Assembly (NCBI GenBank): GCA_017622505.1
Contig: JAGAQZ010000003.1
Location: forward strand, 1-44,838
Source: Lachnospiraceae bacterium
GTDB taxonomy: Bacteria > Bacillota > Clostridia > Lachnospirales > Lachnospiraceae
Length of the DNA: 44,838 nucleotides
Direction of reading: 5' to 3'
Of this stretch, positions 23,977 to 32,507 are shown in pieces (position 1 is the stretch's first letter; every line of letters begins with the position of its first letter). Made by a program: the position numbers and the translations under genes. The notes below the pieces were generated by a model. That model was not told where the DNA came from, ran no database searches, and saw only the letters and a program-made list of their open reading frames with translations.

Positions 23977-25329
23977 TTACTTGCTAATTCTCTGTAAAAA
24001 TGCCTCTATCTCTTCACGACTCGCCGCAACACTGCCCTGAATCATCTTCACGGAACCGCCGCCTCTGCCGTTTAATGCTGTATTCATATCCTTGGCAAAA
24101 GCACGCAAGTCCGGCTCTTCCACAGACTCATTTTTACCGATGATATAACGATAGCCTGCACCGTCTTGCCCCATAAAACCGGCCACAAGCCCGGGCACAA
24201 CGGTAACACCTTCGTTAATTAATGTACGCATCTGCACCTCATCCAAGGCCTCGTCAAAAATCATATGTACGGTCTTGTCGGGGTGATTACGCACCGCCTC
24301 ATACATTTTATCCATATGCAAGGCCGTAATCTGTTTTTTTAATGCAGTAATGGTCTCGTGCTGGTCTTTCAGCTGCTCACTTACCCTTGCTGCCGCCAAG
24401 TGACACTCCTCACGCTTTGCCGAGAAAAGACGCATCATTTGAGTTATTTCTTCATGTAAAATGCCATAGTCTTCCCGCGCCCATTTACCGCACTTCAATG
24501 TAAAACGGGTACCGCCTCTGTGACTCATAAAATCCATCACCTTAATCAGGCCGATTTCTCCCGTGCGCTGCACGTGGGGCGCACAACATGCGCAGGCATC
24601 ATAATCTTCAATCAATACAACGCGAATATCCTCCGTAAGCTCTAACTTACTGCGATACTCCAGTTCATCGGGATGCTCGGGATATACCGCCTTGATTTCG
24701 CGGTTTGCATCCACACCTTCGTTGGCAAGTCTCTCTAATTTAGCAAAATCCTCCGCAGATAAACTTCCGTTTACATCCACGGTGACACAATCCTTGGACA
24801 TGTGAAAACCTACGTTTTCATAGCCGCATAATTTGTGAATCAGTCCGCAGAACAAATGCTCCCCGGAATGATTCTGCATTCTTTCATAACGCAGGGCAAA
24901 ATCCAGTTTCGCCAACACTTTCGTTCCTGCTGCCAAAGGCTCTTTTACGTAGTGTAAAATAACCCCGTCCTCTTTCTGAACATCTGCCACGGGCAATTCT
25001 TTTACGATTTCCAGGGACGATAAATCCTCTTTGGCTATCGCTCCTGCCTTGCCGGTCGATTCTTCTTTGCTTGTTACTCCTGCCGTGTCAGCTGATTCTT
25101 CTTTACTATCCTCCACAATACAAAGCACTCCCTCATCCGCCGGTTGTCCGCCGCCTTCCGGGAAGAATACGGTTTTATCTAAGACAATTCCGTAGCATTT
25201 TTCTTCTTTATCATCCGTTTGACGGATTACTTCCTTACATTCTAAAACCTTGGCGACACACTCTTTTGCGTATGCATTATCCTCGTAAAGCACTTCTGTA
25301 ATGCCGTTGTTTACTCTTTTATTATTCAT
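23977..25329 (-). CDS. AlaX-type alanyl-tRNA editing protein with DHHA1 domain
   Basis: 450 residues. The N-terminal part resembles the AlaRS beta-barrel (VFFPEGGGQPADEG). The editing domain has the zinc ligands in NHSGEHLFCG and CACCAPHVQRTGEIG. A coiled coil and a DHHA1-like C-terminus (NGRGGGSVKMIQGS) complete the long AlaX-L architecture. It hydrolyses mis-charged Ser- or Gly-tRNA(Ala). Residues 75-104 form an odd insert with two 12-residue repeats (see 25036-25107) in a loop of the barrel. GGAG ribosome site; the diguanylate cyclase gene ends 21 bases upstream. Confidence 0.92.
   Translation of the reverse strand: MNNKRVNNGITEVLYEDNAYAKECVAKVLECKEVIRQTDDKEEKCYGIVLDKTVFFPEGGGQPADEGVLCIVEDSKEESADTAGVTSKEESTGKAGAIAKEDLSSLEIVKELPVADVQKEDGVILHYVKEPLAAGTKVLAKLDFALRYERMQNHSGEHLFCGLIHKLCGYENVGFHMSKDCVTVDVNGSLSAEDFAKLERLANEGVDANREIKAVYPEHPDELEYRSKLELTEDIRVVLIEDYDACACCAPHVQRTGEIGLIKVMDFMSHRGGTRFTLKCGKWAREDYGILHEEITQMMRLFSAKREECHLAAARVSEQLKDQHETITALKKQITALHMDKMYEAVRNHPDKTVHMIFDEALDEVQMRTLINEGVTVVPGLVAGFMGQDGAGYRYIIGKNESVEEPDLRAFAKDMNTALNGRGGGSVKMIQGSVAASREEIEAFLQRISK
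25036..25107 (-). repeat. In-frame 36-bp tandem repeat inside the AlaX gene
   Basis: Two consecutive 36-bp units code SKEESADTAGVT and SKEESTGKAGAI, followed by a partial AKED copy. They fall in a loop between conserved beta-barrel segments, so the insert is probably tolerated rather than functional. Confidence 0.6.
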
Positions 25330-25350
25330 ATCGTTTCTCCAAATCCGCCG

Positions 25351-26685
25351 TTACGCCTGCACTTCCGGCGTTCTCTTCTTTTTGGGCACCACAGGTTCTC
25401 CCACAATCTGATTACGTCCTCCGGTTTTACCCTTGTACAATCTTTCATCCGCAACACGAAGTAACTGGTCCATGTCATCTTCCGCACCGCCCGGGGTAAG
25501 ACCAAAGGTCATGGTAACCTGAATCGGATCTTCAAAACGCTCGTCCGGAATCTGCAGTTTGCGCACGTTATCAAGCACAGCCTTGATTTTCTCAAGGCCT
25601 GCCTCGTATTCCGTCTCATCAAATACAATCAGGAATTCCTCGCCACCCCAGCGGGACACAAAACCTTTGCCTGTCATGGATGCTTTCATAGCCTTAGCGA
25701 CCGCCACAAGCACCTTGTCACCCACCTCATGTCCGTAGGTATCGTTAACCTTCTTAAAAAAGTCAATATCGCCCAAAGCGATGCAGAAACGGGTTCCCGT
25801 AGCCTCTGCCTTGGACATAATTTTCTTAAGACGCTGATTCGCGCATCGGCGGTTATAAAGCTCCGTCAAAACATCCCTCTCAATCAGCACGTGCAGGGAT
25901 TTCTGCATTGCCACAATGGATTTACCCATATCGGAAATCTCATCGTTACGCCCCATAACCGTAGGATGGGGTTCCTTGGACAACTCGCCCTTTGCTACAT
26001 TTGCCAGGGCTTTCTGCAAATTACCGATGGCTATGGCAAGATTTTTCGAATAGCGGAAAGAAATAAAACCCGCTACAAGCATACCTGCCACAATCACAAA
26101 AGCAATGGGAATAACCGCCTTAAAAACCATATCCTTAATAATTTCTGCCGGTTTAGCCACCGCAATCATACCGATACAACCGCCATTTTCGGTAAGAAGG
26201 GGCATATAATAGGCACAATACGCCTTGTTTCCGATGTTTACTTCATCATAAAATTTCGCTGTTTTCAAATCCAAAACATCACGGCAGACAATGGTACTTA
26301 CACCGCTACCGATTAAACGCTGCCCTTCTGCATCTTTGATGGTGGTCAGCATTCTGACATCTTTATAAAAGATGGTAATCTCTGCGCCTGTAGCCTCTTT
26401 CAAACTATCGATAATTGTAAAATCACCGGTAATTTCTTCATCACCCTTATAATAAAAGGCGATATTATCCGCCGTCTCATAACGGTATTCGCCGGGGTAA
26501 ACCGTATCATAGGTAGCCGCGACGGATGCCGCAATATTCTTAAGCTCGTCCTCTACTTTCTCATGCATAACCCCGTTAAAACGCAGGGAACAAATAATTA
26601 GTACCAGCAAACCAAAAAGCATCAACGGCACGATTGCCATCGCCGGTATCATTTTATATATACTGCTTCTTGCCTTCTTCTCCAT
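25351..26685 (-). CDS. Membrane diguanylate cyclase (cache-like sensor, HAMP, GGDEF)
   Basis: 444 residues: a first membrane helix (about 12-34), an extracytoplasmic cache-like sensor (about 35-185), a second membrane helix (about 188-210), a HAMP linker, and a GGDEF domain (about 275-425) with DVLTELYNRR, a metal-binding ALGDIDFFKKVNDTYGHEVGD and an intact GGEEF motif. It should make c-di-GMP in response to an external small molecule. The inhibitory RxxD site is not obvious. It counters the EAL phosphodiesterase encoded 3 kb away. The C-terminal tail is basic and disordered. Confidence 0.93.
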   Translation of the reverse strand: MEKKARSSIYKMIPAMAIVPLMLFGLLVLIICSLRFNGVMHEKVEDELKNIAASVAATYDTVYPGEYRYETADNIAFYYKGDEEITGDFTIIDSLKEATGAEITIFYKDVRMLTTIKDAEGQRLIGSGVSTIVCRDVLDLKTAKFYDEVNIGNKAYCAYYMPLLTENGGCIGMIAVAKPAEIIKDMVFKAVIPIAFVIVAGMLVAGFISFRYSKNLAIAIGNLQKALANVAKGELSKEPHPTVMGRNDEISDMGKSIVAMQKSLHVLIERDVLTELYNRRCANQRLKKIMSKAEATGTRFCIALGDIDFFKKVNDTYGHEVGDKVLVAVAKAMKASMTGKGFVSRWGGEEFLIVFDETEYEAGLEKIKAVLDNVRKLQIPDERFEDPIQVTMTFGLTPGGAEDDMDQLLRVADERLYKGKTGGRNQIVGEPVVPKKKRTPEVQA

Positions 26686-26810
26686 AAAAATACCCCTGTT
26701 CTTCTGCCATACTTTTATCTGTTGAATCTTAATAGATTACTTTTTTAACACTATTGTCAGATTTTTATTTTATCGCATTATGATTTTATGCACAAGAGTA
26801 AACCGCAAAT

Positions 26811-26841
26811 TAAAAAGCCACCGGCGCATAGCCGATGGCTT
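26811..26841 (-). terminator. Terminator of the TIGR00266-family gene
   Basis: The minus strand carries AAGCCATCGGC-tatgc-GCCGGTGGCTT followed by TTTAATTT: an 11-bp stem with one U-G pair and a T tail. The downstream diguanylate cyclase must start from its own promoter. Confidence 0.85.
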
Positions 26842-26875
26842 AAAATTCATATGTATACGTTGCAACTGTAAAATC

Positions 26876-26892
26876 CGGACGCTACGCGTCCG
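26876..26892. other. Short perfect hairpin in the 3' UTR
   Basis: CGGACGC-tac-GCGTCCG, a 7-bp perfect GC-rich stem with a 3-base loop, between the TIGR00266-family stop and its terminator. Without a T run it is not an intrinsic terminator; it may be a transcript end-stabilising element. Confidence 0.45.
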
Positions 26893-26933
26893 CCGCACTT
26901 CACAACTGCTTTCTTTTTGCTTGCCAGCTTTAC

Positions 26934-27614
26934 TTATCTGCCTGTAGGTAAGTAAGGTGTCAATGCGCTTGCAAGACTTGAAACAGGCATGGTCTGTAAC
27001 CAGATACGTCCGGGGCCTGTAAGTACGGTGTTGAAGAATCCTTCTCCACCAAACATCTTGTTTCCAAGACCGCCACCAACAGACTGAGTATCCATTTTAA
27101 CGGTTCCTTCCATAGCTGCAAGACTTCCGGTATCAACTACCATAGTCTGTCCGGGCTGTAATTCATATTCGATTGTGCTTCCGTCTACTTCAAGGAAAAC
27201 ATAGCCCTGACCTGAGAACTTCTGCATAATAAAACCTTCACCGCCAACTAAACCTGCGCCAACCTTCTTCTGGAAATGAACTTCTGTATTAACACCCATT
27301 TCTGAAGCAAGGAAAGATCTCTTCTGTGCAATAATAGTCTTGCCGCCTGATACATCAACTGCAAGGATATTTCCGGGAACGCCTGAACCGAATGCGATCA
27401 TACCTGCGCCACCCTGTGCGGTATAGTTGTTTTCAAACATAGATTCGCCTGTAAATGCCTTACCAAGCATTTTGCCTAATCCGCCACTCTTTGTTTCCAT
27501 CTTCATGTTGGGTGACATCCAGCACATAGCACCGCTCTGGCACTTAACTGTCTCGCCACCTGCGAGATTCATAACAACAACGGGAAACGGTGCACCTTTA
27601 ATTTCAAACTGCAT
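26934..27614 (-). CDS. TIGR00266 / AIM24-like family protein
   Basis: 226 residues without signal or membrane segment. Rich in Gly and beta structure, with the family pattern: QSGAMCWMSPNM near the N-terminus, FTGESMFENNYTA, then GEGFIMQKFSGQGYVFLE and GGEGFFNTVLTGPGRIWLQTMP at the C-terminus. Members share a fold with mitochondrial AIM24 and are widespread in bacteria; their biochemical function is not established. GGAGG ribosome site. Single-gene unit with a clear terminator. Confidence 0.93.
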   Translation of the reverse strand: MQFEIKGAPFPVVVMNLAGGETVKCQSGAMCWMSPNMKMETKSGGLGKMLGKAFTGESMFENNYTAQGGAGMIAFGSGVPGNILAVDVSGGKTIIAQKRSFLASEMGVNTEVHFQKKVGAGLVGGEGFIMQKFSGQGYVFLEVDGSTIEYELQPGQTMVVDTGSLAAMEGTVKMDTQSVGGGLGNKMFGGEGFFNTVLTGPGRIWLQTMPVSSLASALTPYLPTGR

Positions 27615-27772
27615 ATTTTAATTCCTCCTTTTGTAAAAGTTTACACTTATAGAATTTATTTTATCACAGTTTTCTCACAATTTAAACATAATTTTATCAT
27701 TGTTTCACCACATTTTTATCAAAGCTTTTATCCCATCTTATACTATGGTCGCAATTTGCGGCTTTTACAGAT

Positions 27773-27813
27773 AAAAAAGGTTTCACCGACGTTATTTTAC
27801 ATCGGCAAAACCT
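27773..27813 (-). terminator. Terminator of the DUF1846 gene
   Basis: On the minus strand AGGTTTTGCCGA and TCGGTGAAACCT pair (12 bp with two wobble pairs, 12-base loop) and are followed by TTTTTT. It lies 37 bases after the stop. Confidence 0.85.
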
Positions 27814-27849
27814 CTTGAATTTTCTCTTAATATTCGCATATCATATTCA

Positions 27850-29334
27850 CTATTTATGATACAACTTCTTTGTCTGATACACCGGTTCGCAAGTAAGATT
27901 GATACCAAGCTTGCGGAATATGTTTTTGTCCACCTGGGATAAAATGACACTGGAGTGCACTTCGGAACCGCGTAAATTCGGCAACTGCTCCATAGCACGC
28001 TTTGCCTTCTCATCCGTTGCCGCGCAAATGGATAAAGCAATCAGCACTTCATCGGTATGAAGTCTCGGGTTTGCATTGCCGAGATGCTTGATTTTTAACT
28101 TCTGAATCGGCTCAATAACGGTGGGCGCAATCATATGCAACTCATCTTCCAAGCCTGCCAGTTTCTTTAATGCATTTAAAAGCAGTGCTGAAGACGCTCC
28201 CAAAAGCTCACTTGTTTTACCGGTAATAATTTCACCGTTCGGCAGTTCCATAGCCGCCGCAGGTGCTCCCGTCTCTTCCGCTCTGGCATTTGCCGCACCG
28301 ATAACAGGACGGTCATCTACAGTAATACCGGCCTGCTTCATCAGAAGTTCAATCTTCATCACCTGGACATCATCCGCATTTCCCTGGCGTTTTGCACACA
28401 AGGCATCATAATATCTGCGGATAATTTCTTCCTTAGCCGCTTTACTGACAGCTTCGTCATCTATAATGCCGTAGCCAACCATATTAACACCCATATCGGT
28501 AGGTGACTTGTAGGGTGATTCGCCCATAATCTCTTCAAACATTGCATTCAGAACCGGGAAAATCTCCACGTCGCGGTTATAATTGATGGTGGTCTCACCA
28601 TAGGCTTCCAAATGGAAGGGGTCAATCATATTTACATCGTTCAAATCCGCGGTTGCTGCCTCGTAAGCTAAGTTTACGGGGTGCTTCAAGGGCAGATTCC
28701 ATACGGGGAAAGTTTCATATTTCGCATAACCCGCCTTGATGCCTCTTTTATACTCATGATAAATCTGAGAAAGGCAGGTAGCCATTTTACCGCTTCCGGG
28801 ACCGGGTGCCGTAATCACAACCAAAGAACGGCTTGTCTCAATGTAATCATTCTTTCCATAGCCCTCTTCGCTGACGATGTGGGGGATATTGGAAGGATAG
28901 CCCTCGATGTGATAGTGGCGGTATACTTTTAAGCCGAGAGACTCCAATTTCTTCTGATATGCTACAACGCTGGACTGGCCCGCAAACTGGGTCAAAACCA
29001 CGCTTCCCACGTACAATCCGTAACCGCGGAAGGCATCAATCAGACGCAAAACATCCATATCGTAAGAAATACCGATATCGGAACGCACCTTATTCTTCTC
29101 AATATCGCCGGCGCTGATGACAATTACAATTTCAGCCTGGTCTTTTAACTGTACAAGCATGTCAATTTTACTGTCAGGCTTAAATCCGGGCAGAACTCTG
29201 GATGCATGATAGTCATCAAACAACTTACCGCCAAATTCCAAATACAGCTTGCCACCGAAAGCCGCAATACGCTCTTTGATGCGCTCAGACTGCATTTTTA
29301 AATATTTGTCATTGTCAAAACCGATTTTTCGCAT
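27850..29334 (-). CDS. DUF1846 (UPF0371) family protein
   Basis: 494 residues, full length for the family. Typical features: start [19 protein letters not shown], then [21 protein letters not shown], a P-loop-like [15 protein letters not shown] (about residues 174-188), and [13 protein letters not shown]. The family is common in Firmicutes, cytoplasmic, and still without a demonstrated reaction; the P-loop-like segment suggests nucleotide binding. GGAG ribosome site and a recognisable promoter (29369-29397). Divergently oriented to the AraC-type regulator next door. Confidence 0.93.
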   Translation of the reverse strand: MRKIGFDNDKYLKMQSERIKERIAAFGGKLYLEFGGKLFDDYHASRVLPGFKPDSKIDMLVQLKDQAEIVIVISAGDIEKNKVRSDIGISYDMDVLRLIDAFRGYGLYVGSVVLTQFAGQSSVVAYQKKLESLGLKVYRHYHIEGYPSNIPHIVSEEGYGKNDYIETSRSLVVITAPGPGSGKMATCLSQIYHEYKRGIKAGYAKYETFPVWNLPLKHPVNLAYEAATADLNDVNMIDPFHLEAYGETTINYNRDVEIFPVLNAMFEEIMGESPYKSPTDMGVNMVGYGIIDDEAVSKAAKEEIIRRYYDALCAKRQGNADDVQVMKIELLMKQAGITVDDRPVIGAANARAEETGAPAAAMELPNGEIITGKTSELLGASSALLLNALKKLAGLEDELHMIAPTVIEPIQKLKIKHLGNANPRLHTDEVLIALSICAATDEKAKRAMEQLPNLRGSEVHSSVILSQVDKNIFRKLGINLTCEPVYQTKKLYHK

Positions 29335-29368
29335 GATACGTCTCCGTCTTTACTTCATGATAACATTT

Positions 29369-29397
29369 ATTGTAACTATTCAGAACAGCATTCGCAA
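29369..29397 (-). promoter_or_regulatory. Promoter of the DUF1846 gene
   Basis: Minus strand TTGCGA (29392-29397), 17 bases, TACAAT (29369-29374), 35 bases before the start codon. With the regulator promoter at 29519 it accounts for the divergent 302-base gap; nothing else is evident there. Confidence 0.6.
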
Positions 29398-29518
29398 AAT
29401 CGTGCCTTTGGCAATTAGCTCTGAATATTTACAAATAACAAATTTAATCATACCTAATTTCAGGCCGAAAAGCAATATTACATTTATATTTTTTCATATA
29501 AAAAATCTGCCATTTTCC

Positions 29519-29546
29519 TTGTTTTTCTCCCGCACTCTGTTATAAT
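29519..29546 (+). promoter_or_regulatory. Promoter of the AraC-type regulator
   Basis: TTGTTT (29519-29524), 16 bases, TATAAT (29541-29546). The 5' leader then contains a small hairpin (CGGAC-gttgt-GTCCG, about 29577-29591) before the ribosome site. Confidence 0.55.
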
Positions 29547-29636
29547 AAAAATTACCCGGTTGCATATTGGCTATCCGGCGGACGTTGTGTCCGGACTGTT
29601 AAAAGGGAAAACAATGAAATCACAAGGAGAGAGCCT

Positions 29637-30413
29637 ATGACAAAGCAAAAGGACAAGGGGATTAACCACAAACTCTATCTTGCAAGAGATTCCGTTGTGG
29701 AATACCGCTCGTTTGAAAATGAAATGTCCTTCTACGACGCTGTAAAAAATGGGGATTTAGAGACCGTAGAAGAAGAAATGCAGAAATTCCAGAAAGAAGC
29801 CTTACAAGGTAAAGGTGTGCTTTCCGACAATATTGTCAGAAATCTTTTATATCATTTTATTATCTCGACTGCAATGGTTGCCCGTTTCTGCATTGAAGGC
29901 GGTATGGACCACGAAATGGCATATTCCTTGAGTGACTACTATATCCAGAAGGCTGACCACTGTACCACTACGGAAAGCTTGAAGAAATTACAGTACACAA
30001 TGGCTGTGGACTATTGCAAGCGTATGAAACAGATGAAGAAGATTAACATCTATTCCAAGAATATCGTTCGCGTCATCGACTATATTTACGATAACCTTCA
30101 CAAACCTTTGACGGTTAAAATCATCGCAGAGAATGTAGGAATCAGCGAGACCTATCTTTCCAAGCTTTTCAAGAAAGAAACCGGCACTTCTGTCAGTTCT
30201 TACATTCGTTCGCGAAGAATTGAAGCAGCGCAGAATATGCTGAAGTTTTCTGAATACTCCTATGAAGAGATTTCCAACCACTTATGTTTTTCTTCGCAAA
30301 GCCATTTTACAAGTATTTTTAAGAAGGAAACCGGCTGTACTCCCAAGGTATACCGCGACCAGAACTTCAGAAAGAATTTTACCCAGGAAAACGGCAAGAA
30401 ACATTTTTCGTAA
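29637..30413 (+). CDS. AraC-family transcriptional regulator
   Basis: 258 residues; the only confident plus-strand gene. The C-terminal 100 residues are a two-HTH AraC domain: PLTVKIIAENVGISETYLSKLFKKETGTS ... IEAAQNML, then YSYEEISNHLCFSSQSHFTSIFKKETGCTPKVYR. The N-terminal 150 residues are helical and do not look like a cupin sugar-binding domain, so the signal is unknown. AAGGAG ribosome site. It faces away from the DUF1846 gene and could regulate it. A shared bidirectional terminator separates it from acpP. Confidence 0.9.
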   Translation: MTKQKDKGINHKLYLARDSVVEYRSFENEMSFYDAVKNGDLETVEEEMQKFQKEALQGKGVLSDNIVRNLLYHFIISTAMVARFCIEGGMDHEMAYSLSDYYIQKADHCTTTESLKKLQYTMAVDYCKRMKQMKKINIYSKNIVRVIDYIYDNLHKPLTVKIIAENVGISETYLSKLFKKETGTSVSSYIRSRRIEAAQNMLKFSEYSYEEISNHLCFSSQSHFTSIFKKETGCTPKVYRDQNFRKNFTQENGKKHFS

Positions 30414-30447
30414 TGCAACGCATATAGTGAATTTAATATTTTTTAAA

Positions 30448-30488
30448 AACAAAAACTCCACCGGCACAACCGATGGAGTTTCTTTTGT
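30448..30488. terminator. Bidirectional terminator between the AraC gene and acpP
   Basis: AAACTCCACCGG and CCGATGGAGTTT pair around a short loop. On the plus strand the stem is followed by TTTCTTTTG and on the minus strand by TTTTTGTTTTT, so it can end both converging transcripts. Confidence 0.85.
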
Positions 30489-30499
30489 TATTGTAAAAA

Positions 30500-30730
30500 T
30501 TATTCTGCTTCTTTTTTAGAAATGTATTCGATAATATCACCTACAGTATTAACGCCTTCCAAATCCTCGGGTGGAATTTCAACACCGTATTCTGATTCAA
30601 ATGCCATAACCAACTCTAATAAATCAAGAGAATCTGCACCTAAATCATCCTTTAAAGATGTATCCTCTGTAATTTCTACACCTGTGATATTAAGCTGTTC
30701 TACAATAATTTCTGTAATCTTTTCTAACAT
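30500..30730 (-). CDS. acpP: Acyl carrier protein
   Basis: 76 residues, acidic, with the phosphopantetheine attachment motif LGADSLDLLELVMAFE (Ser36) and the usual ending VGDIIEYI. It carries growing acyl chains in fatty acid or related synthesis. AAAGGAG ribosome site and a near-consensus promoter 65 bases upstream. It stands alone, not in a fab operon, so it might serve another acyl pathway instead of being the main housekeeping ACP. Confidence 0.93.
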   Translation of the reverse strand: MLEKITEIIVEQLNITGVEITEDTSLKDDLGADSLDLLELVMAFESEYGVEIPPEDLEGVNTVGDIIEYISKKEAE

Positions 30731-30794
30731 TTCTGTAACTCCTTTGCTGAGAAACTTCGGGATTTTTGCTATGTATTTTCCCTATTACGCTATG

Positions 30795-30823
30795 AGTATA
30801 TTATCTGCATTGTACTTTGTCAA
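30795..30823 (-). promoter_or_regulatory. Promoter of acpP
   Basis: Minus strand TTGACA (30818-30823), 17 bases, TATACT (30795-30800): almost perfect consensus, beginning directly behind the rsmI stop codon. Confidence 0.85.
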
Positions 30824-31666
30824 CTACTTTTCCAAGAGATATTGATAAACATCTCTTTTTGACAAGCCTCGGTCTTTGGCAACCTTCTTCATTGCCTCTT
30901 TCCGATCAATCCCCTGTTCTTCATAAAAGGACATATGCTCCTCAATAGACAACTGCTGCCACTCTTTCTGCTTCTCTTCCTTACGGATTTCTAAGCTTTT
31001 ACCCTCAAGCACAAGTACATACTCGCCCTTCGGTTCATTTTCCTCATAAAAGGAAATCGCTTCCGACAAAGTTGTCGGCATTATGGTTTCAAACTTCTTT
31101 GTCAATTCCCTGCACAGCGTAATTTTGCGCTCACCCAAAGTATCATATAACTCTGCCAGCGTGGCTTTAAGGTGATGGGGCGCCTCGTAAAGGATAATTG
31201 TCCGGCTTTCTTCTTTTAAATCCGCTAAAATATCTCTTCGCTCGTTTTTATCCGCAGGCAAAAAAGCCTCGAAACAAAAGCGTCTCGTAGAAAGTCCCGA
31301 CAAAGTAAGGGCCGTAATACAGGCACAAGCACCGGGCAAAGAGGTTACCGGTACACCATTTTTATGACACATCTGTACAAGTACTTCCCCGGGGTCCGAA
31401 ATCGCCGGTGTTCCCGCGTCGGTAATCAAGGCAATGTTCTTGCCCTCCTGAAGCATGGCAACCAGTTTCTCCGCCTTTTCTACCTTGTTGTATTCATGAT
31501 AGCTTGTCATGGGCGTCTTAATTTCAAAGCGATTCAGTAGTTTGATGCTGTTGCGGGTATCTTCCGCCGCAATCAAATCCACCTCACGAAGGGTATCCAG
31601 CACGCGAAACGTCATATCGTCAAGATTCCCTATGGGGGTTGCGCACAAATATAATGTTCCGGTCAT
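30824..31666 (-). CDS. rsmI: 16S rRNA (cytidine1402-2'-O)-methyltransferase
   Basis: 280 residues from MTGTLYLCATPIGN, which has an AAAGGAG site; a 51-codon extension is unsupported. SAM-dependent tetrapyrrole-methylase fold: TPIGNLDDMTFRVLDTL, AAEDTRNSIKLLN, ITDAGTPAISDPG and LPGACACITALTLSG are all RsmI signatures. It methylates C1402 in the ribosomal P site together with RsmH. Its place after holB, ricT and the yabB-like gene matches the yabC position in Bacillus subtilis. Confidence 0.95.
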   Translation of the reverse strand: MTGTLYLCATPIGNLDDMTFRVLDTLREVDLIAAEDTRNSIKLLNRFEIKTPMTSYHEYNKVEKAEKLVAMLQEGKNIALITDAGTPAISDPGEVLVQMCHKNGVPVTSLPGACACITALTLSGLSTRRFCFEAFLPADKNERRDILADLKEESRTIILYEAPHHLKATLAELYDTLGERKITLCRELTKKFETIMPTTLSEAISFYEENEPKGEYVLVLEGKSLEIRKEEKQKEWQQLSIEEHMSFYEEQGIDRKEAMKKVAKDRGLSKRDVYQYLLEK

Positions 31667-31748
31667 TGCTTTCTCCTTTCTTTGGCATAAAGTTTGTACA
31701 TATTTCGAACTTAAAATCTTCTTATCTTCTTTACTTAATGAAACTACC

Positions 31749-32507
31749 TTATTCTTCCGCCATTTCGCCGTAAATATCGTATATTTCCCGGGTATATACG
31801 CCCGGTTTCTCATACACAATCAACGGCTTTTCCACGGTCATGCGGGATTTACCGCCTCTGGCACCTTCAATCAGCACCATATTGGGCTCTTTATCCACAT
31901 AAGGATACACCAGGCGCATCCGCTTAGGCTCGATTTTATATTTTGACATACATGTCATAATTTCTGCCAGACGAAACGGTCTGTGCACCATATAAAATTT
32001 ACCACCCGGAACCAGTAGCCTTGCACTTCTCGAAATAATGTCTTCCAGCGTACACTTGATTTCATGCCTTGCAACCGCCTTCGGTTCGTCGGGATTGGCA
32101 ATTCCGTGCTGTCCAATCATGTAAGGCGGATTACAGGTGATAACATCAAAGGAAGCAGCCTCAAAATAAGTCTCTGCTTCCTTAATATCGCCGATCACAA
32201 TTGTAATTTTATCTTCCAGATGATTGAGGGCAACGCTACGCCTTGCCATTTCGGCACTTTCTTTCTGAATTTCTAAGGCAATATAACTATTTCCTTCGTA
32301 TCGGGCTTCCATAAGAATCGGAATAATTCCTGTTCCGGTGCCGATATCCAACACCTTGTCTTCAGGCTTTGCCTTCGCAAAATCTGCTAAAAGCACCGCG
32401 TCCATGCCGAAACAAAACTTCCCCGGATCCTGAATAATCCGGTACCCTTTGCGTTGCAGACAATCAATTCTTTCATTCTCTTTGAGATTAATTGTCATTT
32501 CCGCCAT
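31749..32507 (-). CDS. tRNA1(Val) A37 N6-methyltransferase-like protein (YabB/TrmN6)
   Basis: About 252 residues from the ATG of MAEMTINL (AAGGA before it). The start lies 20 bases inside the end of ricT, so translation is coupled; a longer frame to 32606 runs through the ricT tail. Methyltransferase motifs: DPGKFCFGMDAVLLADFA, VLDIGTGTGIIPILM (SAM site) and CNPPYM, the NPPY catalytic motif of N6-adenine methyltransferases. Family enzymes methylate A37 of a tRNA. Synteny with yabB supports the call; I leave the symbol empty because the substrate is not shown. Confidence 0.88.
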   Translation of the reverse strand: MAEMTINLKENERIDCLQRKGYRIIQDPGKFCFGMDAVLLADFAKAKPEDKVLDIGTGTGIIPILMEARYEGNSYIALEIQKESAEMARRSVALNHLEDKITIVIGDIKEAETYFEAASFDVITCNPPYMIGQHGIANPDEPKAVARHEIKCTLEDIISRSARLLVPGGKFYMVHRPFRLAEIMTCMSKYKIEPKRMRLVYPYVDKEPNMVLIEGARGGKSRMTVEKPLIVYEKPGVYTREIYDIYGEMAEE

